In this document: positions 8,937 to 17,402 of the stretch, one piece after another | How positions within the stretch are numbered: position 1 is the first letter of the stretch | How the letters are laid out: each line of letters starts with the position of its first letter | Assembly: GCF_032490495.1 (NCBI RefSeq) | Contig: NZ_JAVYJB010000003.1 | Span: forward strand, 350,787 to 414,786 | DNA length: 64,000 bases | From: Pilosibacter fragilis | GTDB lineage: Bacteria; Bacillota; Clostridia; Lachnospirales; Lachnospiraceae | Direction: 5' to 3' | The notes under the pieces: generated by a model | Databases searched by the model: none | What the model was told of the DNA's origin: nothing | Seen by the model: the letters and a program-made list of their open reading frames with translations, nothing else | Program-made: the position numbers and the translations under genes

Positions 8937-9190
8937 ATGTAACCATCGAATCTGTTCATAGTTACATTTTTTTACACTCAGACAAAATAATGATGTTGGG
9001 GTCAAAAGGTCTTTTGCCCCCTTTGATACCGGATTGTTTCGCACTACGTGCTTCCACAATCCTCAAAACATTCATAATCCGCTCATTTTTCTACGAAAAA
9101 TGGCTACTTATTCATGTTTTAGGCGGGTCCCAAGGTCAAAAATCCTCTTGCAAGCAAGCTTGCATCAGATTTCCGACCTTTTGACCTTGG
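8937..9190. repeat. Nested inverted-repeat region upstream of the T-box
   Basis: There is no credible gene here. GGTCAAAAGGTC (9000-9011) is perfectly inverted at 9175-9186. A second GGTCAAAA at 9134 can also pair with the right arm. TGCAAGCAAGCTTGCA (9149-9164) is a 16-bp near-palindrome of the same design as the one inside M155 at 2610. Further left, AATGTAAC (8937-8944) is inverted at 8962-8969. The layout suggests a decayed palindromic element, but no clear target duplication was found. Confidence 0.5.
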
Positions 9191-9350
9191 TATCAAAATA
9201 ATTATAGTAATAAGGTATTTAAAAGTCAAGGGAATCCCTCGGGAGTTGCGAAATCTTTCCATATTGATGCCGTCTTCCTGTTTTCTTTCTTAACTTTTTA
9301 GGCACATTTTACGTTCTTTTGAAGTGTTCGTTACTTTTTTAACACGCAAT

Positions 9351-9379
9351 TTGCCTTTTCGCACAAGAACTGATATAAT
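9351..9379 (+). promoter_or_regulatory. Sigma-A promoter of pncB
   Basis: TTGCCT (9351-9356), a 17-bp spacer and a perfect TATAAT (9374-9379). Transcription should start near 9386, giving a leader of about 140 nt. Confidence 0.85.
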
Positions 9380-9395
9380 CAACCACAACACGTTT

Positions 9396-9507
9396 GACAG
9401 CCGCCCGGTTCTTTTGGGGTGAACCGCACTTAAGCTGTCGTTATCGTCCGGCATTTTTATACGCTCCGGACTGCTGCGTTTAATATTCCGCTGACACTTA
9501 CCGCGGA
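9396..9507 (+). ncRNA. Structured pncB leader, candidate cis-regulatory RNA
   Basis: The leader folds on inspection into three units. In the first, GACAGC (9396-9401) pairs with GCTGTC (9434-9439) and encloses CGGTTC/GAACCG. The second is GTCCGG (9446-9451) with CCGGAC (9466-9471). The third is TCCGC/GCGGA just before the ribosome site AAGGAG (9515-9520). No T-run terminator is visible, so any control would more likely act on translation or stability. I do not recognise a known riboswitch class. Confidence 0.5.
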
Positions 9508-9527
9508 GAAATTTAAGGAGAAACATT

Positions 9528-10985
9528 ATGAGCGAACGAAACCTGACGCTGCTTACAGATCTCTACGAGCTGACCATGATGCAGGGTTACTTTCATGCAA
9601 AGGATGCAAATGAGACTGTCATCTTCGACGCATTCTACCGCACAAATCCGGATGGAAACGGATTTGCCATCACGGCCGGCTTAGAGCAGGTTGTCGAATA
9701 CATCGAAAATTTACACTTTGATAAGGAAGATATCGATTATCTCCGCACCACAGGACTCTTCGGGGAAGATTTTCTGGAGTACCTCTCCACCTTTAAATTC
9801 ACCGGTGATATCTACGCGATCCCGGAAGGAACCGTCGTATTCCCGAGAGAACCGCTCGTAAAGGTCATCGCCCCGATCATGCAGGCCCAGCTTGTTGAGA
9901 CCGCGATCTTAAATATCATCAACCACCAGAGCCTGATCGCAACAAAGACTTCCCGGATCGTCCATGCAGCACGCGGAGACGGAGTCATGGAGTTCGGTTT
10001 AAGACGTGCCCAGGGTCCGGATGCCGGAATCTACGGTGCGAGAGCCGCTATGATCGCCGGCTGTATCGGTACTTCCAACGTGCTCTGCGGTCAGATGTTC
10101 GATGTCCCGGTAAAAGGAACCCATGCCCACAGCTGGATCATGAGTTTCCCGGATGAGCTCACCGCCTTCCGCACCTACGCGAGACTCTATCCGACTGCAT
10201 GTATCCTGTTAGTCGACACTTACGACACCTTAAATTCGGGTATCCCGCATGCAATCCAGGTATTCAAGGAGATGCGCGCGGAGGGAATCCCGCTTACCTT
10301 CTACGGAATCCGTATGGACAGCGGAGACCTCGCTTATCTCTCCAAAGAGGCGAAAAAAATGCTCGATGCGGAAGGCTTCACGGACGCTGTGATCTCCGCA
10401 TCCAACGATCTCGATGAGACCCTGATCACAAGCTTAAAGAACCAGGGCGCAACCATCAACTCCTGGGGTGTCGGCACAAACCTGATCACCTCCAAGGACT
10501 GCCCGTCCTTCGGCGGTGTTTATAAGCTCGCGGCGATCATGGACAAGAAGACTGGAAAGTTCATCCCGAAGATCAAGCTCTCCGAGAACGAGGAGAAGAT
10601 CACAAACCCGGGCAACAAGACCACCTACCGTATCTACGGAAAGGACAGCCACAAGGTCATCGCTGATATCATCTGTCTCGTCGGCGAGACGTTCAATGAG
10701 GACGAGCCACTGTTGCTCTTTGACCCGATAGCGACATGGAAAAAGACACTCCTCGCTCCCGGAACTTATACGATGCGTGAGCTTCCGGTGCAGGTATTCA
10801 AGGACGGCGAGTGTGTCTACCACTCCCCGAAGGTCATGGATATCCAGAAATACTGCAAGGAAGAGCTCAATACCTTATGGGATGAGACAAAGCGTCTTGT
10901 AAACCCGCATGAAGTCCATGTGGATCTCTCTAAGCCGCTTTGGGATATGAAGCATGAGCTGTTAGACAAGTATCATTTTGAGTAA
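9528..10985 (+). CDS. pncB: Nicotinate phosphoribosyltransferase
   Basis: PncB couples nicotinate to PRPP, using ATP, to make nicotinate mononucleotide in the Preiss-Handler NAD salvage route. The 485-aa protein has the expected N terminus (LTLLTDLYELTMMQGYF), the substrate segment GLRRAQGPDAG and the GTHAHSWIMSFPDELTAF block, where a conserved His is phosphorylated in this family. The ATG follows AAGGAG at seven bases. A strong promoter and a folded leader precede it. The UPF0340 gene follows 39 bp downstream and is probably co-transcribed. Confidence 0.96.
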   Translation: MSERNLTLLTDLYELTMMQGYFHAKDANETVIFDAFYRTNPDGNGFAITAGLEQVVEYIENLHFDKEDIDYLRTTGLFGEDFLEYLSTFKFTGDIYAIPEGTVVFPREPLVKVIAPIMQAQLVETAILNIINHQSLIATKTSRIVHAARGDGVMEFGLRRAQGPDAGIYGARAAMIAGCIGTSNVLCGQMFDVPVKGTHAHSWIMSFPDELTAFRTYARLYPTACILLVDTYDTLNSGIPHAIQVFKEMRAEGIPLTFYGIRMDSGDLAYLSKEAKKMLDAEGFTDAVISASNDLDETLITSLKNQGATINSWGVGTNLITSKDCPSFGGVYKLAAIMDKKTGKFIPKIKLSENEEKITNPGNKTTYRIYGKDSHKVIADIICLVGETFNEDEPLLLFDPIATWKKTLLAPGTYTMRELPVQVFKDGECVYHSPKVMDIQKYCKEELNTLWDETKRLVNPHEVHVDLSKPLWDMKHELLDKYHFE

Positions 10986-11024
10986 AACAGGAACTTCTTA
11001 TAACTTTACCAGGAGGTAATTATC

Positions 11025-11603
11025 ATGAGTGCAACAGATACCGCCACATCCATCGATGTGGATCTTGACTTAATTTATGAACAGACAAAAGCCGTTGCAG
11101 AGGAACTGATCGAGATCGCCAATATGAAACCGGGCCAGATTCTGGTTGTTGGCTGCTCCTCCAGCGAGATTGCTGCCCATGTGATTGGTTGCTACTCCAG
11201 CAGTGAAGTGGGTCAGGCTGTCTTCACCGCTCTCTCCAACGTGACAAAAAAACATGGTCTCTACCTCGCCGCCCAGTGCTGCGAGCACTTAAACCGCGCC
11301 CTGATCGTCGAGGAAGAGTGCGCCGAGAAATATGGCCTGGAGATGGTCAATGTAAAACCGCAGTTAAAGGCAGGCGGATCCTTCTCCACCGCCGCATGGA
11401 ACGAATTCGAGCATCCATGCGCTGTGGAATATATCCAGGCACACGCCGGGATCGATATCGGTGACACCTTGATCGGTATGCATCTGCGCCATGTCGCCGT
11501 TCCGGTCCGCACCACCATCAAATCCATCGGCTCCGCCCATGTTGTCTGTGCGAGAACACGGCTCAAATATATCGGCGGCGAGCGGGCTGCTTATCAGAAA
11601 TAA
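11025..11603 (+). CDS. TIGR01440 / UPF0340 family protein (YwlG-like)
   Basis: This 192-aa protein belongs to a conserved Firmicutes family of unknown biochemical function. Visible features are the N-terminal EQTKAVAEELIEIANMKPGQ helix region, VVGCSSSEIAAHVIG and the C-terminal GDTLIGMHLRHVAVPVR block. The ATG at 11025 follows AGGAGG at eight bases. It lies 39 bp after pncB, which hints at shared expression, but a role in NAD metabolism is only a guess. Its TAA stop lies three bases from the left end of an IS1182-type element, which has left the coding region intact. Confidence 0.9.
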   Translation: MSATDTATSIDVDLDLIYEQTKAVAEELIEIANMKPGQILVVGCSSSEIAAHVIGCYSSSEVGQAVFTALSNVTKKHGLYLAAQCCEHLNRALIVEEECAEKYGLEMVNVKPQLKAGGSFSTAAWNEFEHPCAVEYIQAHAGIDIGDTLIGMHLRHVAVPVRTTIKSIGSAHVVCARTRLKYIGGERAAYQK

Positions 11604-11701
11604 AAAAGGGGCTGTCGCACTAACGTGCGGCAGCTCATTTTATATATCCAACACAAAACGCCGAGCTTCGAAAAGCCCGGCGTTCGTGGTATAATCAGTT
11701 T

Positions 11702-12184
11702 ATGCGACTAAACAAAATAATACAGAGGGATTATACCTCATTTTCGCTGTATTATCAAATTAAACTTCCGCTGGATTTAGAGATTTCTATTCCATCTGAT
11801 GATCCAGTTCGTCCGGTAAGTGCCTTTGTGGAGGAAATGGACCTTTATGAACTATATAAAACTTATGGCAGGATCAGAAAAAATCAGGCAACGCCGCGTC
11901 AGATGCTGAAACTCGTTATCTATGCAGCAATGAATCGAATCTACTCAAGTCGAGATATCCGAAAAGCATGTAAACGGGATATCAACTTTATGTATCTCCT
12001 TGAAGGAATGCCTGCTCCTGATCATGCAACGATTGCGCGTTTTATCTCCCTACATTTTTCTGCCTGCGCAAAGGTTCTGCTTGCCCAAATGTCAGATCTG
12101 CTCTATCTTCTTGGTGAGATTTCGGGAAAGACCATTTTTATTGATGGCACCAAGATTGAATCGGCAGCCAATAAATATACCTGA
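11702..12184 (+). pseudogene. IS1182-family transposase, N-terminal fragment
   Basis: The frame encodes the N-terminal DUF772-type region, including MLKLVIYAAMNRIYSSRDIR and the catalytic-core start GKTIFIDGTKIESAANKYT, where the Asp of the DDE triad is expected. It stops at 12184 because an IS1380 element begins at 12180. A TATAAT-like -10 (gtataat near 11690) sits just before the ATG. The matching C-terminal part lies 5 kb away at 17.4-18.0 kb, and the segment between ANKYT and NGQTAYIKP is not present in the window. Confidence 0.85.
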
Positions 12185-13840
12185 ATTATTCACGGCAAAG
12201 CCGTAATCGTGGCTGAAAGCCACATAGTTACTGTATTTTAATTGCATATTGCTTTTAATTGCTTTTCACTTGTTAAGTGAATAAAAAGAGCATCCATTTG
12301 TGGTAAAATTAAGGTGTCTAATCAAAATAAATACCAACAAAGGAGCCCTTTAAGAGTATTGTAAACACCTTTTCACTTCAAAGCAATAGGCAAATTAAAA
12401 TAAATTTTGATGGAGGCGACTTATCCTCCGATGCAGGCTTACTCCTCATCAAAGAGTTCATAAGCAGACTTGGCATTGAACGGATTTTAAACCGTTCATT
12501 TAAGACCAATGATTCTGCAGTGTTTCGATATCATACGGACAGGGATAACCTTCTCCAGATGATATATATGATCATGGCCGGTTACTTCGAAGATGATGCT
12601 TCGGATGAACTGACCAATGATCCTGTTTTTAAAGCTGTACTTGAAAAATCCGCATTAGCATCTCAGCCAACCGTATCAGGATTCTTTAACCGCATGGATG
12701 AAGATACTTTAAAGCAGTTCCAGGAGATCAGCCGGATACTCAGAAAAAGGATCTACAGCATCCAGATGCCTCAGGCCGTCATCCTGGATCTGGATTCCAC
12801 GCTCCTCGCAGCATACGGCAAACAGGAAGGCAGGGCATTTAACTTCCATTATCAGAGTAATGGCTACCATCCGCTCGTCTGTTATGACAGAATCACTGGT
12901 GATCTGATAAAATCCAACTCCGTGATGGAGCGGCTTATTCCTGTACCGGTGTAACCGATTTCCTGCAGCCGATTCTCGACGAGTACCTGAATGATTATCC
13001 AACCATCCATCTCCTGCTTCGCGGCGATAGTGGTTTTGCAACTCCTGATCTCTATAAACAGTGTGAGGAAAACGGAACAAGCTATGTCATCCGGCTGAAG
13101 GGAAACAAGGTTCTCCGTGAAAAAGCGTCGTTTCTTGCAGATGCACTTACCAGTCGGACTCAAAATAACAAGGTAGACTACACTGTGGTTTACGGTGAAT
13201 TCATGTACAAAGCTGGTCCATGGCCTTATGAAAGACGCGTTGTGTGCAAGGTTGAGAAGCCAGAAAACCAAATGGTTTACATGTATACCTTTATCGTCAC
13301 AAACATGGATTCCTCACCAGAATACCTTATCAAATTTTACTGCAAAAGAGGTCTGATGGAAAACTTCATCAAAGAAAGCAAATCTGGTTTTGATTTTTCT
13401 GCGGTGAGCAGTCACAACAGAATTGTAAATGCAAACAGAGTCCAGGTACATACTCTTGCCTACAACATATTTAATTGGTTTAGACGATTGGTATTATCAG
13501 CAGAAATGCGGAAACAACGCATTGATACCGTTCGTATAAAACTGCTGAAGATTGCTGCAAAAGTAGTTCGTTCAGCAAGATATATCACATTCAAGCTGTG
13601 CAGCAGCTGTCCATATAAAGAAGGGTTTTATGACACCCTTTCTGCAATAGGTAAGCTGGATGTACAGCTGGAATAGCAACCGTCAATGGACCTTGACAGC
13701 ATGATAATTGCTCAAAAACTCGTCATAGGGATTTTATACCCTTTTTTCTGACAAATTGAGAGAAGTTATGGCTGCATGGATCATTTTTTCAATTCATGGT
13801 GCAAGGTTTAGATTAGAAATTGCTCCGTGAATAATTCAGG
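12180..13840 (+). mobile_element. IS1380-family element, full length (1661 bp)
   Basis: The ends CCTGAATTATTCACGG (12180-12195) and CCGTGAATAATTCAGG (13825-13840) are perfect inverted repeats. The length fits the family. It sits in the IS1182 transposase reading frame. The flanks share only ATA on each side, short of the usual 4-bp duplication, so rearrangement with the second copy at 14972 is possible. Confidence 0.88.
12358..13676 (+). pseudogene. IS1380 transposase with frameshift
   Basis: The protein reads IVNTFSLQSNRQIKINFDGG onward, with the family block DLDSTLLAAYGKQEG, up to GDLIKS near residue 185. It then loses frame and resumes downstream as QLRDGAAYSCTGVTDFLQPI to the normal end near 13676. 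One missing A in the AAAA run at 12909-12912 explains the shift. No in-frame ATG, GTG or TTG lies near the AAAGGAG site at 12339-12345, where the frame has ATT at 12358. The copy is probably inactive. Confidence 0.8.
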
Positions 13841-13873
13841 ATAAGTAGTCATTTTTATAAAAAGACAGTGAGT

Positions 13874-13925
13874 GCGTCTCTTGGAACAGAATGAATATAT
13901 TCTGAATCCGGGAGGCGCTTTTTAT
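13874..13925 (+). terminator. Terminator-like hairpin right of IS1380
   Basis: GCGTCTC (13874-13880) pairs with GAGGCGC (13912-13918), with an inner CAGAAT/ATTCTG stem and a T run after it. No intact gene ends here, so it may be the leftover 3' end of a gene lost during the rearrangements. Confidence 0.5.
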
Positions 13926-13953
13926 ATTTCATTAAAAATGTAAAGTTCGCGTG

Positions 13954-13982
13954 TTGAAAATGTAAAATGGGAATGATATAAT
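13954..13982 (+). promoter_or_regulatory. Sigma-A promoter of the hemerythrin gene
   Basis: TTGAAA (13954-13959), a 17-bp spacer and a perfect TATAAT (13977-13982). The expected start lies about 70 bases before the ATG. Confidence 0.8.
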
Positions 13983-14056
13983 GGTTAAAGCGTTAACTGC
14001 AAAATTGGATAATACAGGCATATTGACAGTATAAAAACATGAAGGGAGACGACAAA

Positions 14057-14965
14057 ATGATCAAATGGAGTAAAAATTATCTTATGGGCATAGATAAACT
14101 TGATGAAGAGCATAAAGAATTGTTTCGGATATCAGATCAGATTTATAATAAAGTAATGGAGAGAGGAGATGATGCGAAGTACCGGTTATTCCTTATGAAT
14201 GAAACTCTGGAATATATGCTTAGATATTTTAAAAGGCATGCAAAGAGTGAAGAAATATATATGCGGGAGATAGGTTATGCCGGTTATGAATTTCATAAGA
14301 TGCTGCATGACGAGTTTTATAATATGCTGCTGAAAAAAAAAGCAGACATTGTAAAGCGCAATGAATGCAGCAAAAAAGAGATAGCAGAACTTGTGGGAGA
14401 TGGAATTGGATGGCTTTTGGAACATATAATAACAGAAGATATGGCAATTGTAGGGAAAGGAATCTCAGCCATATCTTCATACAATAGTGATTTTGAAGAG
14501 CAGCTGAAAAATGTGATCAATACAAATTTGATTTCATTTCTCAATGTTGCAGCAAATGTGAAGATTATAAATAGAAACTATCAAGGTGAAGACTTTGGAA
14601 AAGTTATATGCCAGAAAATGGTTTACAATCTGGGATCCCGCCAAATTGTAGTTATATCAGGCATTGAGAAAACATTTCTGATTCGTGTTGCTGAAATGAT
14701 CTATGGGATAGATATTGAGGATGAGATGGATCTGGTTTTATATAGTATGCAGACATTTGGTGCAAATTTCTGGAGATCAATAGGACAATATTTTGTAGGC
14801 AATCATGATTTGCTTTCCCTGAGTTCAAACAGTTTTATTATTGCAAGGAGTATACCGGAAGAGCTGGATATGCTTAAGCCTGAGAAATCATTATTATTTG
14901 ATTCTGATATGGGAAAATTTTTTATAGCTTCAAATGGAAAGATGTCAGAAATTGCATATTTTTAA
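14057..14965 (+). CDS. Bacteriohemerythrin-domain protein with CheX-like C-terminal region
   Basis: The first 130 residues form a hemerythrin domain that should hold an oxygen-binding di-iron site. All seven expected ligands are present: H19, H61, E65, H80, H84, H123 and D128. Residues 150-302 form a second domain with a weak resemblance to CheX/CheC-type phosphatases (VVISGIEKTFLIRVAEMIYG pattern), but the E-x2-N catalytic motif is not clear, so this is tentative. The ATG at 14057 follows AAGGGAG; an upstream in-frame ATG at 14039 has no site. The gene is AT-rich compared with the chromosome and lies between two IS1380 copies, which suggests transfer. A role in oxygen or NO sensing is plausible but unproven. 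Confidence 0.75.
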   Translation: MIKWSKNYLMGIDKLDEEHKELFRISDQIYNKVMERGDDAKYRLFLMNETLEYMLRYFKRHAKSEEIYMREIGYAGYEFHKMLHDEFYNMLLKKKADIVKRNECSKKEIAELVGDGIGWLLEHIITEDMAIVGKGISAISSYNSDFEEQLKNVINTNLISFLNVAANVKIINRNYQGEDFGKVICQKMVYNLGSRQIVVISGIEKTFLIRVAEMIYGIDIEDEMDLVLYSMQTFGANFWRSIGQYFVGNHDLLSLSSNSFIIARSIPEELDMLKPEKSLLFDSDMGKFFIASNGKMSEIAYF

Positions 14966-14971
14966 AGTAAA

Positions 14972-15854
14972 CCTGAATTATTCACGGCAAAGCCGTGATC
15001 GTGAATGATTATCCAACCATCCATCTCCTGCTTCTCGGCGATAGTGGTTTTGCAGCTCCTGATCTCTATAAACAGTGTGAGGAAAACGGAACAAGCTATG
15101 TCATCCGGCTGAAGGGAAACAAGATTCTCCGTGAAAAAGCGTCGTTTCTTGCAGATGCACTTACCAGTCGGACTCAAAATAACAAGGTAGACTACGCTGT
15201 GGTTTACGGTGAATTCATGTACAAAGCTGGTCCATGGCCTTATGAAAGACGCGTTGTGTGCAAGGTTGAGAAGCCAGAAAACCAAATGGTTTACATGTAT
15301 ACCTTTATCGTCACAAACATGGATTCCTCACCAGAATACCTTATCAAATTTTACTGCAAAAGAGGTCTGATGGAAAACTTCATCAAAGAAAGCAAATCTG
15401 GTTTTGATTTTTCTGCGGTGAGCAGTCACAACAGAATCGTAAATGCAAACAGAGTCCAGGTACATACTCTTGCCTACAACATATTTAATTGGTTTAGACG
15501 ATTGGTATTATCAGCAGAAATGCAGAAACAACGCATTGATACCGTTCGTTTAAAACTGCTGAAGATTGCTGCAAAAGTAGTCCGTTCAGCAAGATATATC
15601 ACATTCAAGCTGTGCAGCAGTTGTCCATATAAAGAAGAGTTTTATGACACCCTTTCTGCAATAGGTAAGCTGGATGTACAGCTGGAATAGCAACTGTCAA
15701 CGAACCTTGACAGCCTGATAATTGCTCAAAAACTCGTCATAGGGATTTTATGCCCTTTTTTCTGACAAATTGAGAGAAGTTATGGCTGCATGGATCATTT
15801 TTTCAATTCATGGTGCAAGGTTTAGGTTAGAAATTGCTCCGTGAATAATTCAGG
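14972..15854 (+). mobile_element. Internally deleted IS1380 copy (883 bp)
   Basis: Both ends match the element at 12180 (CCTGAATTATTCACGG and its inverse). About 778 bp between the left terminal region and the middle of the transposase are deleted: the sequence jumps from the left end near 15003 straight to the segment corresponding to 12989. The remaining sequence is nearly identical to the first copy. Its right end reaches into the abiEii reading frame. Confidence 0.88.
15004..15690 (+). pseudogene. IS1380 transposase, C-terminal half only
   Basis: The frame carries the second half of the transposase, from NDYPTIHLLLLGDSGFA through YVIRLKGNK and the YxxKRGLMENFIKESKSG block, to the normal end IGKLDVQLE. 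The N-terminal catalytic half is deleted, so it cannot work alone. Relative to the first copy, R is replaced by L before GDSGFA, among a few other differences. Confidence 0.85.
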
Positions 15855-16676
15855 TTTGAGCAAAGTCTTTATGGAATCCATAATTTGTTCGTAAGTAATA
15901 TCTTTCGCATAAGAAAACTGCTTGCGATACTTGTCCCACATTGTTTTGAGTTCCGGGCTTTCTTCGATGTTGTAAAGAATAGAAGGAACATCTGCAATCT
16001 GTTCTGTAGTGCCACGATGCTTGGCAGTTGCACTTAACGCATCAGCAAATACCGCATTATCGAATTTCTGCGTTGTGGTCAGTATATAGGTATCGTAAAA
16101 ATCTCTGGGACGAGTATTGAACACGCCACGGCGTAAAATAGTTTCAACCTTTTCAGCCATGACGGTTTCAATGTTGTATGCCCACAGCTCATAAGATTTC
16201 TCATCATCGAAAATTTCAGAGAAGTTGTACTGCACCGCATGGGGTGTAATAGCATCACCGGTGGACACATCAATGCTAAGTGGAGTCAGCAGAGTATCAA
16301 ACTTGGCGTTCAGCATGACACGGTATCCGCCGTAAATATCATCTTCACGGATGGGCGAAATTGTGCCAATCTCGAATACAACGCCGTCATCGAATGCGAT
16401 GTCACAAACATCTTCCAACGCACTGCGAATTGCTTCCGGTGTAAGGGGCAGATTTTTAAGAGTGGTGTCCATATCCATGGTTGCGCGGTTGTCGAGTCCG
16501 ACAATGGCGGCTACCAACATACCGCCCTTTAATACAAACTTCTCTTTGTATTCGGAAGCGGAAAGGCGGACAAGCAGACGCTCAAACATATAGTTCTGCA
16601 GAATGACCTGTGCAGGGATATTCTTCTGTTTTGCGATATTGCGAATTTTCGCCTTCAAACTCATTGCTTTACTCAC
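15822..16676 (-). CDS. abiEii: AbiEii/AbiGii-type nucleotidyltransferase toxin
   Basis: This 284-aa protein is the toxin half of a type IV toxin-antitoxin and abortive phage-infection system. Family members are DUF1814/MenT-like nucleotidyltransferases; a tRNA target is shown for MenT relatives only. Visible motifs are K50 in VLKGGML, the acidic pair D68/D70 in RATMDMDT, and AEKVETILRRG with PRDFYDTY near residues 170-190. The GTG start at 16676 follows GGAGGTG and overlaps the abiEi stop by four bases. The last ten residues, PELFTEQFLT, are encoded by the end of the neighbouring IS1380 copy, so the native tail has been replaced. Whether activity survives cannot be seen. Confidence 0.85.
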   Translation of the reverse strand: MSKAMSLKAKIRNIAKQKNIPAQVILQNYMFERLLVRLSASEYKEKFVLKGGMLVAAIVGLDNRATMDMDTTLKNLPLTPEAIRSALEDVCDIAFDDGVVFEIGTISPIREDDIYGGYRVMLNAKFDTLLTPLSIDVSTGDAITPHAVQYNFSEIFDDEKSYELWAYNIETVMAEKVETILRRGVFNTRPRDFYDTYILTTTQKFDNAVFADALSATAKHRGTTEQIADVPSILYNIEESPELKTMWDKYRKQFSYAKDITYEQIMDSIKTLLKPELFTEQFLT

Positions 16677-17266
16677 AGAAGCACCTCCAAATATTGACGC
16701 AACACTTTTTCAACACGCATCTGTTTTGCATATGTATTCAGTTGGTTTAGGTTTTTCTTCGGGCTTGCGGCGTACATTTTAAGTGCCGCTAAAAATGTTT
16801 CAGTTCCCAATTTGTTACGGCTGCGAATTACATCACAAATGGTGCGTTCAAGATCGTATGCAGGAACATCATTTCCAGCAGGTGTTCTCAGCGTTGTTTT
16901 GCCAAGTTCAAACAATTCAGGCTTGATATAATACACTTTGCATTCAGATTTAATTGCCGCAGAAGGAATACAACCAGACGGTGCAGTAACCGTATGCTCA
17001 AATGGAGTACGGTCAGAAATTCCGTGAAGGTAAAGAGCTGTTTCGTGAGAAAAAATGATTCTTTCTGAACGGTTACTGATTGCCAATAATTCATCCTGCA
17101 TATCATCGGGAAGAATGTACTGGCCTTTTACAATACGATGGATTTTATCTTCTTTGCACAACTTATAAAGCATCGCCTTGGAGATGCCGCGTTGCGCTGC
17201 TATTTTCGTTTCAATAATTCCGCCATGCGTTTTTGCAATAGCGGTGAGTTCAGTCATGTAATCCAT
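16673..17266 (-). CDS. abiEi: AbiEi-type antitoxin and autorepressor
   Basis: This 197-aa protein has an N-terminal winged-helix region (AKTHGGIIETKIAAQRGISK, about residues 8-27), then the AbiEi core with SHETALYLHGISDRTP and VPAYDLERTICDVIRSR. In characterised systems the antitoxin represses its own operon through the N-terminal domain and neutralises AbiEii with the C-terminal domain. The ATG at 17266 follows GAGGTGAGTGT; a longer frame starting upstream lacks a site. A strong promoter with a palindromic candidate operator lies just upstream. Confidence 0.87.
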   Translation of the reverse strand: MDYMTELTAIAKTHGGIIETKIAAQRGISKAMLYKLCKEDKIHRIVKGQYILPDDMQDELLAISNRSERIIFSHETALYLHGISDRTPFEHTVTAPSGCIPSAAIKSECKVYYIKPELFELGKTTLRTPAGNDVPAYDLERTICDVIRSRNKLGTETFLAALKMYAASPKKNLNQLNTYAKQMRVEKVLRQYLEVLL

Positions 17267-17278
17267 ACACTCACCTCG

Positions 17279-17326
17279 GTTATAATAACTCAATAACATT
17301 ATGCTCATAATTACGATTAAAGTCAA
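17279..17326 (-). promoter_or_regulatory. abiE promoter and palindromic operator
   Basis: TTGACT (17326-17321), a 17-bp spacer and CATAAT (17303-17298). Immediately downstream GTTATAATAAC (17279-17289) is a perfect palindrome around one base, followed by a related half-site. This position over the transcription start suits autorepression by AbiEi. Confidence 0.7.
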
Positions 17327-17402
17327 TATCTTGTTGGAAACATTCAAAAAATATTTACAATTAAATTACGACCGAAGTAAACGGCAATCTAAAGCAAGAC
17401 AT

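Noticed and set aside
8825..9184. Plus-strand frame of 119 codons upstream of pncB
   Set aside because: It runs over the T-box stem I and a palindromic block on the opposite strand, and has no ribosome site or recognisable motif.
11609..11640. Terminator after the UPF0340 gene
   Set aside because: The hairpin GCTGTCGCAC/GTGCGGCAGC is the terminal region of the IS1182-type element; it may still stop transcription but is not a native terminator.
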